From a bacterium (GTDB lineage: Bacteria; Bacillota; Bacilli; Lactobacillales; Streptococcaceae), in contig CAJNCJ010000021.1 of NCBI GenBank assembly GCA_905221235.1, positions 1 through 27,400 on the forward strand: DNA of 27,400 nucleotides, written 5' to 3'. The notes under the pieces are model-generated. The model had not been told where the DNA came from. It did not search any database and worked only from the letters and a program-made list of their open reading frames with translations. Positions 6,177-14,645 of the stretch are shown one piece after another (the first letter of the stretch is position 1; each line of letters begins with the position of its first letter). Both the position numbers and the translations under genes were made by a program.

Positions 6177-7367
6177 ATGAAGAAAAGAATATTATTAGCA
6201 TCAACAGTGGCCTTGTCATTTGCCCCAGTATTGGCAACTCAAGCAGAAGAAGTTTTTTGGACTGCACGTAGTGTTGAACAAATCCAAAACGATTTGACTA
6301 AAACGGACAACAAAACAAGTTATACAGTTCAGTATGGTGATACTTTGAGCACCATTGCAGAAGCCTTGGGTGTAGATGTCACAGTTCTTGCGAATTTGAA
6401 TAAAATCACTAATATGGACTTGATTTTCCCAGAAACTGTTTTGACAACAACTGTCAATGAATCAGAAGAAGTAACAGAAGTTGAAATCCAAACTCCTCAA
6501 GCAGACTCTAGTGAAGAAGTGACAACTGCGACAGCGGATTTGACAACCAATCAAGTGACTGTTGATGATCAAACTGTTCAGGTTGCAGATCTTTCTCAAC
6601 CGATTGCAGAAGTTCCAAAAGCGGTAGAAGCTCCAAGCACAAAAGAAGTAGCATCAAATTCTGAAGTTGCAGAGACAGTGACTGCTGCAGAAGACGTGGC
6701 ACCATCTACAGACTCTTCTACGTCAGCGGAGCAAACAGTCGAAACAAGCAGTCCAGTTGAAGAAGCAGCTCCTCAGGCAACGACTCCAGCTGAGAAAGAG
6801 GAAACTCAAGCAAACCCACAAGCAGCTTCAACAGTGGAACCAACTACAACTCCAGTAGAAGAAAAAGTAACGGAACCAACTGCAACAAGTTCAGAAGAAT
6901 CATCAAGTGAAGCTACACCAGCAGTTTCTACTTATCAACCAGAAGAGACGAAAACAGCTTCAACAACTTACGCGGCACCAGCTGCGCCTGATTATGCTGG
7001 ACTTGCAGTAGCAAAATCTGAAAATGCAGGCCTTCAACCACAAACAGCAGCCTTTAAAGAAGAAATTGCCAACTTGTTTGGTATTACATCCTTTAGTGGT
7101 TACCGTCCAGGAGACAGTGGAGATCACGGAAAAGGTTTGGCTATCGACTTTATGGTACCAGAAGGTTCAGAACTAGGGGATAAGATTGCGGAATACGCTA
7201 TTCAAAATATGGCCAGCCGTGGCATTAGTTACATCATTTGGAAACAACGTTTCTATGCTCCATTCGATAGCAAATATGGACCAGCTAATACTTGGAATCC
7301 AATGCCAGACCGTGGTAGCGTGACAGAAAACCACTATGACCACGTTCACGTTTCAATGAATGGATAA
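6177..7367 (+). CDS. secreted LysM protein with M15-like zinc peptidase C-terminal domain
   Basis: A 396-residue exported protein. A Sec signal peptide (positive start, hydrophobic 5-20) probably ends at ATQA-EE (after A23). A single LysM peptidoglycan-binding domain spans about 48-91 (YTVQYGDTLSTIAEALGV). A low-complexity Glu/Thr/Ser/Pro/Ala linker (about 95-270) would span the wall. The C-terminal domain (about 275-396) has H317-x6-D324 and H386-Y-D-H-V-H391, the arrangement of zinc ligands in M15/VanY-type peptidases, which suggests cleavage of peptidoglycan peptides. It closely matches the pneumococcal protein known as Spr1875/SP_2063, a member of the WalRK (VicRK) regulon. I see only an imperfect WalR-like repeat on the minus strand near 6073-6089. 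Enzymatic activity has to be treated as inferred. It has its own promoter and terminator. Confidence 0.88.
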   Translation: MKKRILLASTVALSFAPVLATQAEEVFWTARSVEQIQNDLTKTDNKTSYTVQYGDTLSTIAEALGVDVTVLANLNKITNMDLIFPETVLTTTVNESEEVTEVEIQTPQADSSEEVTTATADLTTNQVTVDDQTVQVADLSQPIAEVPKAVEAPSTKEVASNSEVAETVTAAEDVAPSTDSSTSAEQTVETSSPVEEAAPQATTPAEKEETQANPQAASTVEPTTTPVEEKVTEPTATSSEESSSEATPAVSTYQPEETKTASTTYAAPAAPDYAGLAVAKSENAGLQPQTAAFKEEIANLFGITSFSGYRPGDSGDHGKGLAIDFMVPEGSELGDKIAEYAIQNMASRGISYIIWKQRFYAPFDSKYGPANTWNPMPDRGSVTENHYDHVHVSMNG

Positions 7368-7391
7368 ACCAGACTTTGTAATATCATTTTG

Positions 7392-7441
7392 ACGAATGAG
7401 ATCTAGCTTTCGTGATAGGAAGCGAGTCTCGTTCGTTTTTT
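7392..7441 (+). terminator. terminator of the LysM gene
   Basis: ACGAATGAGA (7392-7401) pairs with TCTCGTTCGT (7427-7436) with one G-U, plus partial pairing further in (CTTTC/GAAGC). Six T follow. Confidence 0.85.
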
Positions 7442-7492
7442 CTTTGTCAATTTGAAGGAAGTTACCATCTTTTAATAATCCAAGCATAATTC

Positions 7493-7521
7493 TTGCAATC
7501 TATTTTACTTTGTATTATAAT
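7493..7521 (+). promoter_or_regulatory. sigma-A promoter of the marR operon
   Basis: TTGCAA (7493-7498), 17-base spacer, TATAAT (7516-7521). It is one of the best promoters in the window and sits directly in front of the palindromes at 7521-7550. Confidence 0.8.
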
Positions 7522-7550
7522 TGATTAGTCAACTATTGATAAATCAATAG
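7521..7550 (+). promoter_or_regulatory. palindromic operator of the MarR-type regulator
   Basis: Two dyads lie in tandem between the -10 box and the ribosome site: TTGA-TTAG-TCAA (7521-7532), overlapping the last base of the -10, and CTATTGAT-AA-ATCAATAG (7533-7550), a perfect 8-bp inverted repeat. Position and symmetry suit autorepression by the product of the next gene. Binding is inferred. Confidence 0.6.
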
Positions 7551-7563
7551 AAAAGGAGAAGAA

Positions 7564-7989
7564 ATGATAGAGATTCAAGATTTACTGTATCAACTCCGCT
7601 TGTCTGAGCAAGCGAGTACGCAATTGTTTGAAAAAAGACTTGGGATTAGTTTGACACGGTATCAGATTTTATTATTTTTGTTGAAGCATTCCCCTTGTAA
7701 TCAAATAGCGGTTCAGGAGCGTTTGAAAATTGATCAAGCTGCTTTAACCCGGCATTTCAAGATTTTGGAAAAGGAAGGTTTGGTGGAGCGTCATCGTAAT
7801 CCTGAAAACCAGCGAGAAGTGTTGGTAGAGGCTACGAAGTATGCCAAGGAGCAGTTAGTGGTAAATCCCCCTCTGAAGCATATTAAGGTTAAGGAAGCGA
7901 TGGAAAGTATCTTAACAGAGTCTGAGAGAACAGAACTCAGCCGTTTATTAAATAAATTGGTTTTGGGCATTGAGAATATAGAGATTTAA
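7564..7989 (+). CDS. MarR-family transcriptional regulator
   Basis: A 141-residue winged-helix regulator. The DNA-binding part spans about 27-95: the helix LTRYQILLFLLKHSP, the helix-turn-helix NQIAVQERLKIDQAALTRHFKILEKEGLVER, then the wing RNPENQREVLVEAT. Flanking helices at both ends form the dimer interface typical of the family. The start is fixed by AAAGGAG 5 bases upstream. The DUF1304 gene follows after 10 bases and is surely co-transcribed. The palindromes in the promoter (7521-7550) point to autoregulation. The ligand is unknown. It has no zinc-binding His/Cys cluster like AdcR, and I do not equate it with FabT. Confidence 0.9.
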   Translation: MIEIQDLLYQLRLSEQASTQLFEKRLGISLTRYQILLFLLKHSPCNQIAVQERLKIDQAALTRHFKILEKEGLVERHRNPENQREVLVEATKYAKEQLVVNPPLKHIKVKEAMESILTESERTELSRLLNKLVLGIENIEI

Positions 7990-7999
7990 GGAGAAAAAT

Positions 8000-8362
8000 A
8001 TGTCAATTATTACAATCATTTTAGCAACGATCGTTGCTTTGGAGCATTTTTACATTTTTTATTTGGAAAGTATTGCAACGCAATCAGATGCGACTAGTCG
8101 TGTCTTTAACATGGAAAAGGAAGAACTAGCTCGTCCGTCGGTAAGTTCATTGTTCAAAAATCAAGGGATTTATAACGCTTTGCTAGGTATCTTTCTCTTG
8201 TATGGGATTTATTTCTCACAAAATTTAGAAATTGTGACTATTTTTGTCTTATTTGTGATTGGTGCTGCGGCTTATGGCTCTTTAACAGCGGATAAGAAAA
8301 TTATTTTGAAGCAAGGTGGTCCAGCTATTTTGACCTTGGTTAGTATTTTATTCTTTAAATAA
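8000..8362 (+). CDS. DUF1304 small integral membrane protein
   Basis: A 120-residue protein with about four membrane segments: 3-22, 53-72, 75-95 and 103-119. The pattern ALEHFYIFYLES near the first segment, an F..N..... spacer and SLFKNQGIYNALLG before the second are features of the DUF1304 family, whose function is unknown. A GGAG ribosome site lies 6 bases upstream. It is the second gene of the marR operon, so it is the likely regulated target of that repressor, as is common for MarR-membrane protein pairs. No transport or enzyme motif is visible. Confidence 0.82.
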   Translation: MSIITIILATIVALEHFYIFYLESIATQSDATSRVFNMEKEELARPSVSSLFKNQGIYNALLGIFLLYGIYFSQNLEIVTIFVLFVIGAAAYGSLTADKKIILKQGGPAILTLVSILFFK

Positions 8363-8420
8363 GCTTGAAGATCATTCTTATCCTCTCTAACTCTTTTCAA
8401 CTCCAGAATAAGGGAAATAT

Positions 8421-8428
8421 GTTATACT
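8421..8428 (+). promoter_or_regulatory. probable extended -10 promoter of pcp
   Basis: TATACT (8423-8428) is preceded by TG at 8420-8421 with one base between. It is about 45 bases ahead of the preferred pcp start codon. There is no clear -35. Confidence 0.45.
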
Positions 8429-8473
8429 TGTGTTTAAGAAAAGAATTTCATGGAATTGGTTGTGAGGTTAGAA

Positions 8474-9118
8474 ATGAAAGTATTAGTGACAGGTTTTGAG
8501 CCCTTTGGAGGGGAAAAGGTCAATCCAGCCTTGGAGGCTATTAAAGGTTTACAATCTGAAATCCATGGTGCTGAGGTCCGTTGGCTAGAAGTGCCTACAG
8601 TCTTTCACAAATCGGCCCAAGTATTGGAAAAAGAGATGAATCGTTATCAACCTGACTTTGTCCTTTGTATTGGCCAAGCAGGTGGAAGATCTAGTTTGAC
8701 GCCAGAACGAGTGGCCATTAATCAAGATGATGCACGCATTCCTGATAATGAAGGCAATCAACCGATTGATCTTCCTATTCGTCCAGACGGTGCTCCGGCC
8801 TACTTTAGTAGTCTACCGATTAAAGCGATGGTTCAAGCTATAAAAAAAGAGGGATTGCCGGCCTCTGTTTCCAATACGGCAGGGACTTTTGTCTGCAATC
8901 ATTTGATGTATCAGGCCCTCTATTTGGTCGAAAAGAAATTTCCACATGTTAAGGCAGGTTTTATGCATATTCCTTATATGATGGAACAGGTGGTGAATCG
9001 ACCGACTACTCCAGCTATGAGTTTAGTGGATATTAGGCGAGGGATAGAAGCGGCAATCGTCGCCATTATCGAACATGGAGATCAGGATCTCAAGTTGGTA
9101 GGCGGAGAAACTCATTGA
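8474..9118 (+). CDS. pcp: pyrrolidone-carboxylate peptidase (pyroglutamyl peptidase I)
   Basis: A 214-residue cytoplasmic cysteine peptidase (family C15) that removes N-terminal pyroglutamate from peptides. The catalytic triad is visible: E78 in TPERVAIN, C141 in [10 protein letters not shown] and H165 in GFMHIPY. The N-terminus [14 protein letters not shown] is the family signature. An in-frame ATG at 8450 would add eight residues. I prefer 8474 because GAGG lies 6 bases upstream, the protein then starts at the family's usual [13 protein letters not shown], and the length equals the common 214-215. It is a single gene facing the minus-strand DUF975 gene, with a shared terminator. Confidence 0.95.
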   Translation: MKVLVTGFEPFGGEKVNPALEAIKGLQSEIHGAEVRWLEVPTVFHKSAQVLEKEMNRYQPDFVLCIGQAGGRSSLTPERVAINQDDARIPDNEGNQPIDLPIRPDGAPAYFSSLPIKAMVQAIKKEGLPASVSNTAGTFVCNHLMYQALYLVEKKFPHVKAGFMHIPYMMEQVVNRPTTPAMSLVDIRRGIEAAIVAIIEHGDQDLKLVGGETH

Positions 9119-9121
9119 TAG

Positions 9122-9154
9122 AAAAAAGCTTGAGGGGAAATCCTTCAAGCTTTT
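9122..9154. terminator. bidirectional terminator between pcp and the DUF975 gene
   Basis: AAAAGCTTGA (9124-9133) mirrors TCAAGCTTTT (9145-9154), with further GG/CC pairing inside. A-run on the left and T-run on the right let it work in both directions. The 3' arm overlaps the stop codon of the minus-strand gene. Confidence 0.8.
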
Positions 9155-10002
9155 GGACGTTTTCGAGCTAGTACTGCTCGGTAAAAAATTATTTTATTGA
9201 TTTGAATGTAGGGAAGAAGTGAGAAACTAGCAATTCCAAAGGTAATCCAATTGAGGAAGTACCAAGGAAGGAGTTGTAAGTCTAGGACAAAACGCTGAAA
9301 CTTGTAACCTTTCATCAGGAAACGACTGGTTTTAAGGATTTGTCCTGGTTTGGCTTGTCCCAAATCTAGTGTGTCACAGAGGAGAAATTCTACCTGAGAA
9401 TAGGCATAGTATTGTGGAATATAGAGACTATTTCCTACAATCATCAAGAACATACTTACAAGAAAGTAGAGACCAAAGGTCATGAGGAAGCGTTCAGTTT
9501 CAACTGACGTGAGATCCAGATTAGGAAACTCAGGATGAAGGACAACGAATTTCTTTGCTAAAAAGCTACTGTAAAAGAGGAAGTAAATCCCAAGCAAGCT
9601 AGGAATGCTCCATAAAAGGAGATAGAAACGTTTGAGAAGTAGGGTCAAAAAGGTTTGTGAAAAGTGCTCTTCGTTAAAGAGAGTGAGACTATTTTTAACG
9701 GATAGTTCTGTATCGGGATTCTTGATGAGTCTCAGGGTTGTATAAACTGAACTGGTCAGGAGAATCGTTCCGATAAAGGAGACGAATAGTGGAAAAAGGT
9801 AGGCTTGTAATACATGAGCAAGTACGCTAAAAAAGGGTTCTTCTAAAATAGCCTCGTTGATACGCTCTAAGGGATTAAGGAAGCCAGACAAGATGACCAG
9901 CATGCTTGGTAAGAGATAGACGAGAAAGAGGCGGGGATTTTCAGCCTGAAATTGTCTGGCCCGCAGACGAATGGTTTTTAAATCAATTTTTGGGTATTTC
10001 AT
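9145..10002 (-). CDS. DUF975-family integral membrane protein
   Basis: A 285-residue protein with about six membrane segments and a positively charged start (MKYPKIDLKTIRLRARQF). The C-terminal part has the DUF975 pattern: a cytoplasmic loop with LKTSRFLMKGYKFQRFVLDLQLLPWYFLNWITFGIASFSLLPYIQI, where the LMKG, W and G/P positions are conserved, followed by an interfacial F.R/ARKR end. The function is unknown. The open frame extends upstream to 10074, but I choose ATG at 10002. A perfect extended -10 box (TGGTATAAT on this strand) ends 6 bases before it, so upstream codons would not be transcribed from it. That spacing predicts a leaderless or nearly leaderless mRNA. It is divergent from tgt. 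Confidence 0.8.
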   Translation of the reverse strand: MKYPKIDLKTIRLRARQFQAENPRLFLVYLLPSMLVILSGFLNPLERINEAILEEPFFSVLAHVLQAYLFPLFVSFIGTILLTSSVYTTLRLIKNPDTELSVKNSLTLFNEEHFSQTFLTLLLKRFYLLLWSIPSLLGIYFLFYSSFLAKKFVVLHPEFPNLDLTSVETERFLMTFGLYFLVSMFLMIVGNSLYIPQYYAYSQVEFLLCDTLDLGQAKPGQILKTSRFLMKGYKFQRFVLDLQLLPWYFLNWITFGIASFSLLPYIQINKIIFYRAVLARKRPKA

Positions 10003-10008
10003 TCTCTC

Positions 10009-10017
10009 ATTATACCA
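10009..10017 (-). promoter_or_regulatory. extended -10 promoter of the DUF975 gene
   Basis: Read on the minus strand it is TGG-TATAAT, a full extended -10 box. Only GAGAGA separates it from the ATG, so transcription would begin at or next to the start codon. It faces away from the tgt promoter, which begins 7 bases further on. Confidence 0.6.
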
Positions 10018-10023
10018 TAGTTC

Positions 10024-10052
10024 GTGACAGTTCCAGCTTTTTTTGATAAAAT
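10024..10052 (+). promoter_or_regulatory. promoter of tgt
   Basis: GTGACA (10024-10029), 17-base spacer, TAAAAT (10047-10052) with TG one base upstream of the -10. The leader to the start codon is about 60 nt and contains the dyads at 10053-10103. Confidence 0.6.
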
Positions 10053-11262
<1,210 letters not shown>

Positions 11263-11281
11263 AATGGAATGGATATAAGCT

Positions 11282-11315
11282 AAAAATCCTAAGTTTTCTC
11301 TTAGGATTTTTCTTC
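11282..11315 (+). terminator. terminator of tgt
   Basis: AAAAATCCTAAG (11282-11293), loop TTTTCT, and CTTAGGATTTTT (11300-11311): a perfect 12-bp stem ending in a T-rich tail. Confidence 0.9.
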
Positions 11316-11362
11316 TTTTTTTGATAGAATAAAGTGTACAATGAAAGGAAGAATAAACTCGT

Positions 11363-13180
11363 ATGCGCATTAAATGGTTTTCCTTGATTAGGATTACAGG
11401 TTTACTCCTGGTACTCTTGTATCATTTCTTTCAGACGATCTTTCCTGGAGGATTTTTCGGGGTAGATGTCTTTTTCACGTTTTCAGGCTTCCTGATTACG
11501 GCTCTACTCATCGAAGAATTTTCTAAAAACCATGAGATTGATTTGGTAGGATTTTTTAGGAGACGCTTTTATCGGATTGTGCCACCTGTGGTTTTGATGG
11601 TCTTGGTAACCATGCCTTTTACTTTTTTGGTTCGCCAAGACTATGTTGCTGGAATTGGTGGCCAGCTTGCAGGTGTTTTAGGCTTTATGACCAACTTCTA
11701 TGAACTGCTAACAGGTGGGAGTTATGAATCACAGTTCATTCCTCATTTGTTTGTTCATAATTGGAGCTTGGCTGTTGAGGTACACTACTATATTCTTTGG
11801 GGATTGGCAGTTTGGTTCTTATCGAAACAGTCTAGATCAAATGGTCAGTTGAGAGGGATGGTTTTTCTTTTATCGGCTGCTGCCTTCTTGATTAGCTTCT
11901 TCTCCATGTTTATTGGTAGTTTTCTAGTGACCTCTTATTCCTCTGTTTACTTCTCCAGTTTAACTCATGTCTATCCATTCTTTTTGGGGAGTATCCTAGC
12001 AACGATTGTAGGTGTTCGTCAGACAACTTCTTTAGTTAAGCAGTTGGATAAAATTTGGGATTTACGAAAGACACTATTGGTGTTTGCAGGAGGATTTGTC
12101 TTCTTACTCATTTTGACCTTCTTTGTCAAATTCACCTATCTTTTTGCATATCTTATCGGCTTTTTACTTGCCAGTCTTGCAGCCCTTGCCATGATTCTGG
12201 CAGCGCGTGTCTTGCATGAAAAGACTCCTAACGTGCAGGAGCCAAAGATGATTAGCTTTTTAGCAGATACTAGCTATGCGGTTTATCTCTTCCATTGGCC
12301 TTTCTATATCATTTTCTCGCAGTTGACATCAAATCTTCTTGCTGTCTTACTGACTCTGATTTTTTCTTATGGATTTGCCAGTCTTTCATTTTATGTATTG
12401 GAGCCGTGGATTGCAGGCAAGAACACACCTATTATACAAACCCTTCGTCCCCTGCCTTATATCCACACAATCCTTGCGGCAAGCACAGGCGTTTTGACCT
12501 TTATTGTCTTCTTAGTGACTTTGATGGCACCACAAGTCGGAGCTTTTGAGACAGATTTAACTGTTAATGGATTGAAGCAAGCCGCAACCAATATTGGCCA
12601 GACCAAGTTGATGGCAGAACGGGCAGATGCAAACAGTTTGGGGATTGCTGATGGTACTATGCTAATTGGTGACTCAGTGGCTCTAAGGGCCAATACAGCT
12701 CTACAGACAGCCCTTCCTGGAGCACAGATTAATGCGCAGGTCAGTAGAACAACCAAGACTGCCAATGAAATCATGCTAAACAATGGCCAGAATAAATTTT
12801 TACCTAAGATGGTGGTCATTGCTACTGGGGTAAATAATCCTGAAAATTACAAGGAAGACTGGGATAGTATCGTGAAAAATCTTCCAAAGGGTCACCATAT
12901 GATTTTGGTGACACCTTATGAAGGAGATAAAACAAAAGAGACCTATGCAATCGTTGAGAAGGCTGCTGCCTATATGAGAGAATTGGCAGAGAAGACTCCT
13001 TATATCACAATAGCAGATTGGAATCAAGCTGCTAAGGAACATCCAGAGATCTGGACAGGAACAGACCAGGTTCACTTCGGAAGTGACAATAGTAAAATTG
13101 AAGCAGGAGCTAAATTGTATGCAGATACCATTGCTACAGCCTTGCAAACAGCTCAAGACAAGCCAGTCAAATCAAAATAA
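11363..13180 (+). CDS. OatA-like membrane O-acetyltransferase (acyltransferase-3 plus SGNH domain)
   Basis: A 605-residue two-domain enzyme. Residues 1-~395 are an acyltransferase-3 membrane domain of about 10-11 segments. RITGLLLVLLYHF carries the conserved R10 and H21, followed by GGFFGVDVFFTFSGFLIT. Residues ~410-600 are an extracytoplasmic SGNH-type esterase domain with S438 in LIGDSVALRA, N491/N492 in ATGVNN, and D568-x-x-H571 in TDQVHFG, a complete catalytic set. This build is that of OatA-type enzymes, which move acetyl groups across the membrane onto peptidoglycan MurNAc and raise lysozyme resistance. An acceptor other than peptidoglycan is possible. The start is ATG at 11363 behind AAAGGAAG. 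It is a single gene. The charged C-terminal tail ends at KPVKSK. Confidence 0.88.
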   Translation: MRIKWFSLIRITGLLLVLLYHFFQTIFPGGFFGVDVFFTFSGFLITALLIEEFSKNHEIDLVGFFRRRFYRIVPPVVLMVLVTMPFTFLVRQDYVAGIGGQLAGVLGFMTNFYELLTGGSYESQFIPHLFVHNWSLAVEVHYYILWGLAVWFLSKQSRSNGQLRGMVFLLSAAAFLISFFSMFIGSFLVTSYSSVYFSSLTHVYPFFLGSILATIVGVRQTTSLVKQLDKIWDLRKTLLVFAGGFVFLLILTFFVKFTYLFAYLIGFLLASLAALAMILAARVLHEKTPNVQEPKMISFLADTSYAVYLFHWPFYIIFSQLTSNLLAVLLTLIFSYGFASLSFYVLEPWIAGKNTPIIQTLRPLPYIHTILAASTGVLTFIVFLVTLMAPQVGAFETDLTVNGLKQAATNIGQTKLMAERADANSLGIADGTMLIGDSVALRANTALQTALPGAQINAQVSRTTKTANEIMLNNGQNKFLPKMVVIATGVNNPENYKEDWDSIVKNLPKGHHMILVTPYEGDKTKETYAIVEKAAAYMRELAEKTPYITIADWNQAAKEHPEIWTGTDQVHFGSDNSKIEAGAKLYADTIATALQTAQDKPVKSK

Positions 13181-13196
13181 CGTGTATTTAAAAGAC

Positions 13197-13222
13197 AAGA
13201 GTTGGAGAAATCCAGCTCTTTT
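13197..13222 (+). terminator. terminator of the acetyltransferase gene
   Basis: AAGAGTTGG (13197-13205), loop AGAAAT, and CCAGCTCTT (13212-13220): a nine-pair stem with one G-U. The T-run is short (four T), so read-through is possible. Confidence 0.7.
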
Positions 13223-13241
13223 AAAATATCTCTAGGAAATA

Positions 13242-13251
13242 GGTCTATACC
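13242..13251 (+). promoter_or_regulatory. nagR box: NagR/DasR-type operator (dre-like) at the nagA promoter
   Basis: GGTCTATACC is a near-palindrome of the kind bound by GntR/HutC-type N-acetylglucosamine repressors (core GGT-CTAGA/TATAGA-CC). It touches the -35 box at 13253. Its placement at nagA, a standard target of NagR in streptococci, supports the call. Confidence 0.6.
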
Positions 13252-13252
13252 A

Positions 13253-13281
13253 TTTACAAATAAAAAAGAAAGGTTTATAAT
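13253..13281 (+). promoter_or_regulatory. promoter of nagA
   Basis: TTTACA (13253-13258), 17-base spacer, TATAAT (13276-13281). The leader is about 45 nt. A TTGACA at 13286-13291 has no properly spaced -10 and is probably chance. Confidence 0.75.
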
Positions 13282-13331
13282 GTAATTGACATAATAAATT
13301 GTAGAATCAATCTTTTAAGGAGGTTATCATT

Positions 13332-14483
13332 ATGCCTAACTATATTAAAGCGGATCAATTTTTCTACCCACACGGAGTTCGTCGTGGTGGTTACTTGGAA
13401 CTTGTGGATGGCAAGTTTGGAAAACATGTAGAAGAGGTTCCTGAAGGAGCTGAGGTGATTGACTATACAGGTTATAGCATTGCCCCAGGACTTGTAGATA
13501 CCCACATTCATGGATTTGGCGGTGTCGATGTCATGGATAATAACATCGAAGGAACCCTTCATACCATGAGTGAAGGATTGCTTAGCACGGGCGTTACTAG
13601 TTTCTTGCCAACCACTTTGACTTCCTCTTATGAGCAATTGCTTGCGGTAACAGAAAATATCGGTGCTCGTTACCAAGAAGCAAGTGGTGCGAAAATTCGT
13701 GGGATTTATTTTGAGGGGCCTTATTTCACGGAGAAATACAAGGGTGCTCAAAATCCTGCCTACATGAAAGACCCTCGTATGGATGAGTTTCGTGCTTGGC
13801 AAAAAGCAGCAAATGGCTTGCTTAATAAAATCGCTCTTGCGCCAGAGCGTGAAGGTGTAGAAGACTTTGTACGGACTATCACTGGAGAAGGCGTAACGGT
13901 TGCTCTTGGACACTCAAATGCGACTTTTGATGAGGCCAAAAAAGCAGTTGATGCTGGAGCGAGCGTTTGGGTACATGCCTACAATGGCATGCGTGGGTTG
14001 ACTCACCGTGAGCTTGGTATGGTGGGTGCCATGTATGAGTTACCACATACTTACGCAGAATTGATTTGTGATGGTCACCACGTGGATCCAAAGGCATGTG
14101 ATATCTTGCTCAAGCAAAAGGGAACTGAAAATATTGCCCTTATCACAGACTGTATGACAGCTGGTGGTTTGGAAGACGGTGACTACATGTTGGGAGAATT
14201 CCCAGTAGTGGTTGCCAATGGAACTGCTCGCCTTAAATCTACAGGTAATTTGGCAGGTTCTATCCTCAAACTCAAGGATGGTTTGAAGAATGTGGTCGAA
14301 TGGGGTATTGCAAATCCGCATGAAGCAGTCATGATGGCCAGCCTCAACCCAGCAAAATCTGTTCACATCGATGATGTCTGTGGCCAAATCCGTGAAGGCT
14401 ACGACGCAGACTTTATCGTACTAGATAAAGATTTGGAATTGGTAGCAACCTACCTAGATGGTGTAAAACGATATCAAGCATAA
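13332..14483 (+). CDS. nagA: N-acetylglucosamine-6-phosphate deacetylase
   Basis: A 383-residue amidohydrolase that removes the acetyl group from GlcNAc-6-phosphate, feeding glucosamine-6-phosphate to glycolysis or wall synthesis. Motifs in order: D57-T-H58-I-H60-G (metal), E128 in FEGPYF (metal), H194 in GHSNAT and H215 in HAYNGM (metal), ICDGHHVDP (substrate), and D273 in ITDCMTAGG (catalytic base). All key residues are present and the length is typical. The start is fixed by a perfect AAGGAGG 8 bases upstream. It has its own promoter with a NagR-type operator and a strong terminator. The partner nagB is not in the window, as is normal in this genus. Confidence 0.97.
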   Translation: MPNYIKADQFFYPHGVRRGGYLELVDGKFGKHVEEVPEGAEVIDYTGYSIAPGLVDTHIHGFGGVDVMDNNIEGTLHTMSEGLLSTGVTSFLPTTLTSSYEQLLAVTENIGARYQEASGAKIRGIYFEGPYFTEKYKGAQNPAYMKDPRMDEFRAWQKAANGLLNKIALAPEREGVEDFVRTITGEGVTVALGHSNATFDEAKKAVDAGASVWVHAYNGMRGLTHRELGMVGAMYELPHTYAELICDGHHVDPKACDILLKQKGTENIALITDCMTAGGLEDGDYMLGEFPVVVANGTARLKSTGNLAGSILKLKDGLKNVVEWGIANPHEAVMMASLNPAKSVHIDDVCGQIREGYDADFIVLDKDLELVATYLDGVKRYQA

Positions 14484-14488
14484 GAGAG

Positions 14489-14522
14489 AAAGCAGAAGTT
14501 AGAGACTAGCTTCTGCTTTTTT
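14489..14522 (+). terminator. terminator of nagA
   Basis: AGCAGAAGTTAG (14491-14502), loop AGA, and CTAGCTTCTGCT (14506-14517): a twelve-pair stem with one G-T, extended by A-T pairs, with six T behind. Confidence 0.9.
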
Positions 14523-14533
14523 ATGTATGGTAC

Positions 14534-14545
14534 TTTACCGGTAAA
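14534..14545 (+). promoter_or_regulatory. 12-bp perfect palindrome ahead of adh (AdcR-box-like)
   Basis: TTTACCGGTAAA is fully self-complementary. It differs from the zinc regulator AdcR's consensus TTAACYRGTTAA only at two mirror positions. It lies 101 bases before the start codon of a zinc-dependent dehydrogenase. Binding by AdcR is a hypothesis. Confidence 0.4.
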
Positions 14546-14586
14546 TAAAAAAGTTAAAAAAATCACAAAGAAACTTGAATAAACAA

Positions 14587-14602
14587 ATGAAAAGGCTTAC
14601 AA
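14587..14602 (+). promoter_or_regulatory. cre-like site (possible CcpA box) ahead of adh
   Basis: ATGAAAAGGCTTACAA matches the lactic-acid-bacterial cre pattern WTGAAARCGYTTWCWW at all but one position (the central C is G). It is directly upstream of AT-rich -10-like sequences (TATATT 14604-14609, TATAAA 14609-14614), so binding would repress. Confidence 0.4.
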
Positions 14603-14645
14603 TTATATTATAAATAATACAAATAAGAAAACGGAGGAGTGCTTT

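Noticed and set aside
13286..13307. TTGACA...TAGAAT as the nagA promoter
   Set aside because: The spacer would be only 10 bases. The upstream TTTACA-17-TATAAT pair fits far better.
13275..13913. 212-codon minus-strand frame antisense to nagA
   Set aside because: It is a mirror of the nagA codon pattern. The plus strand carries a complete deacetylase with all catalytic residues, a ribosome site and a promoter.
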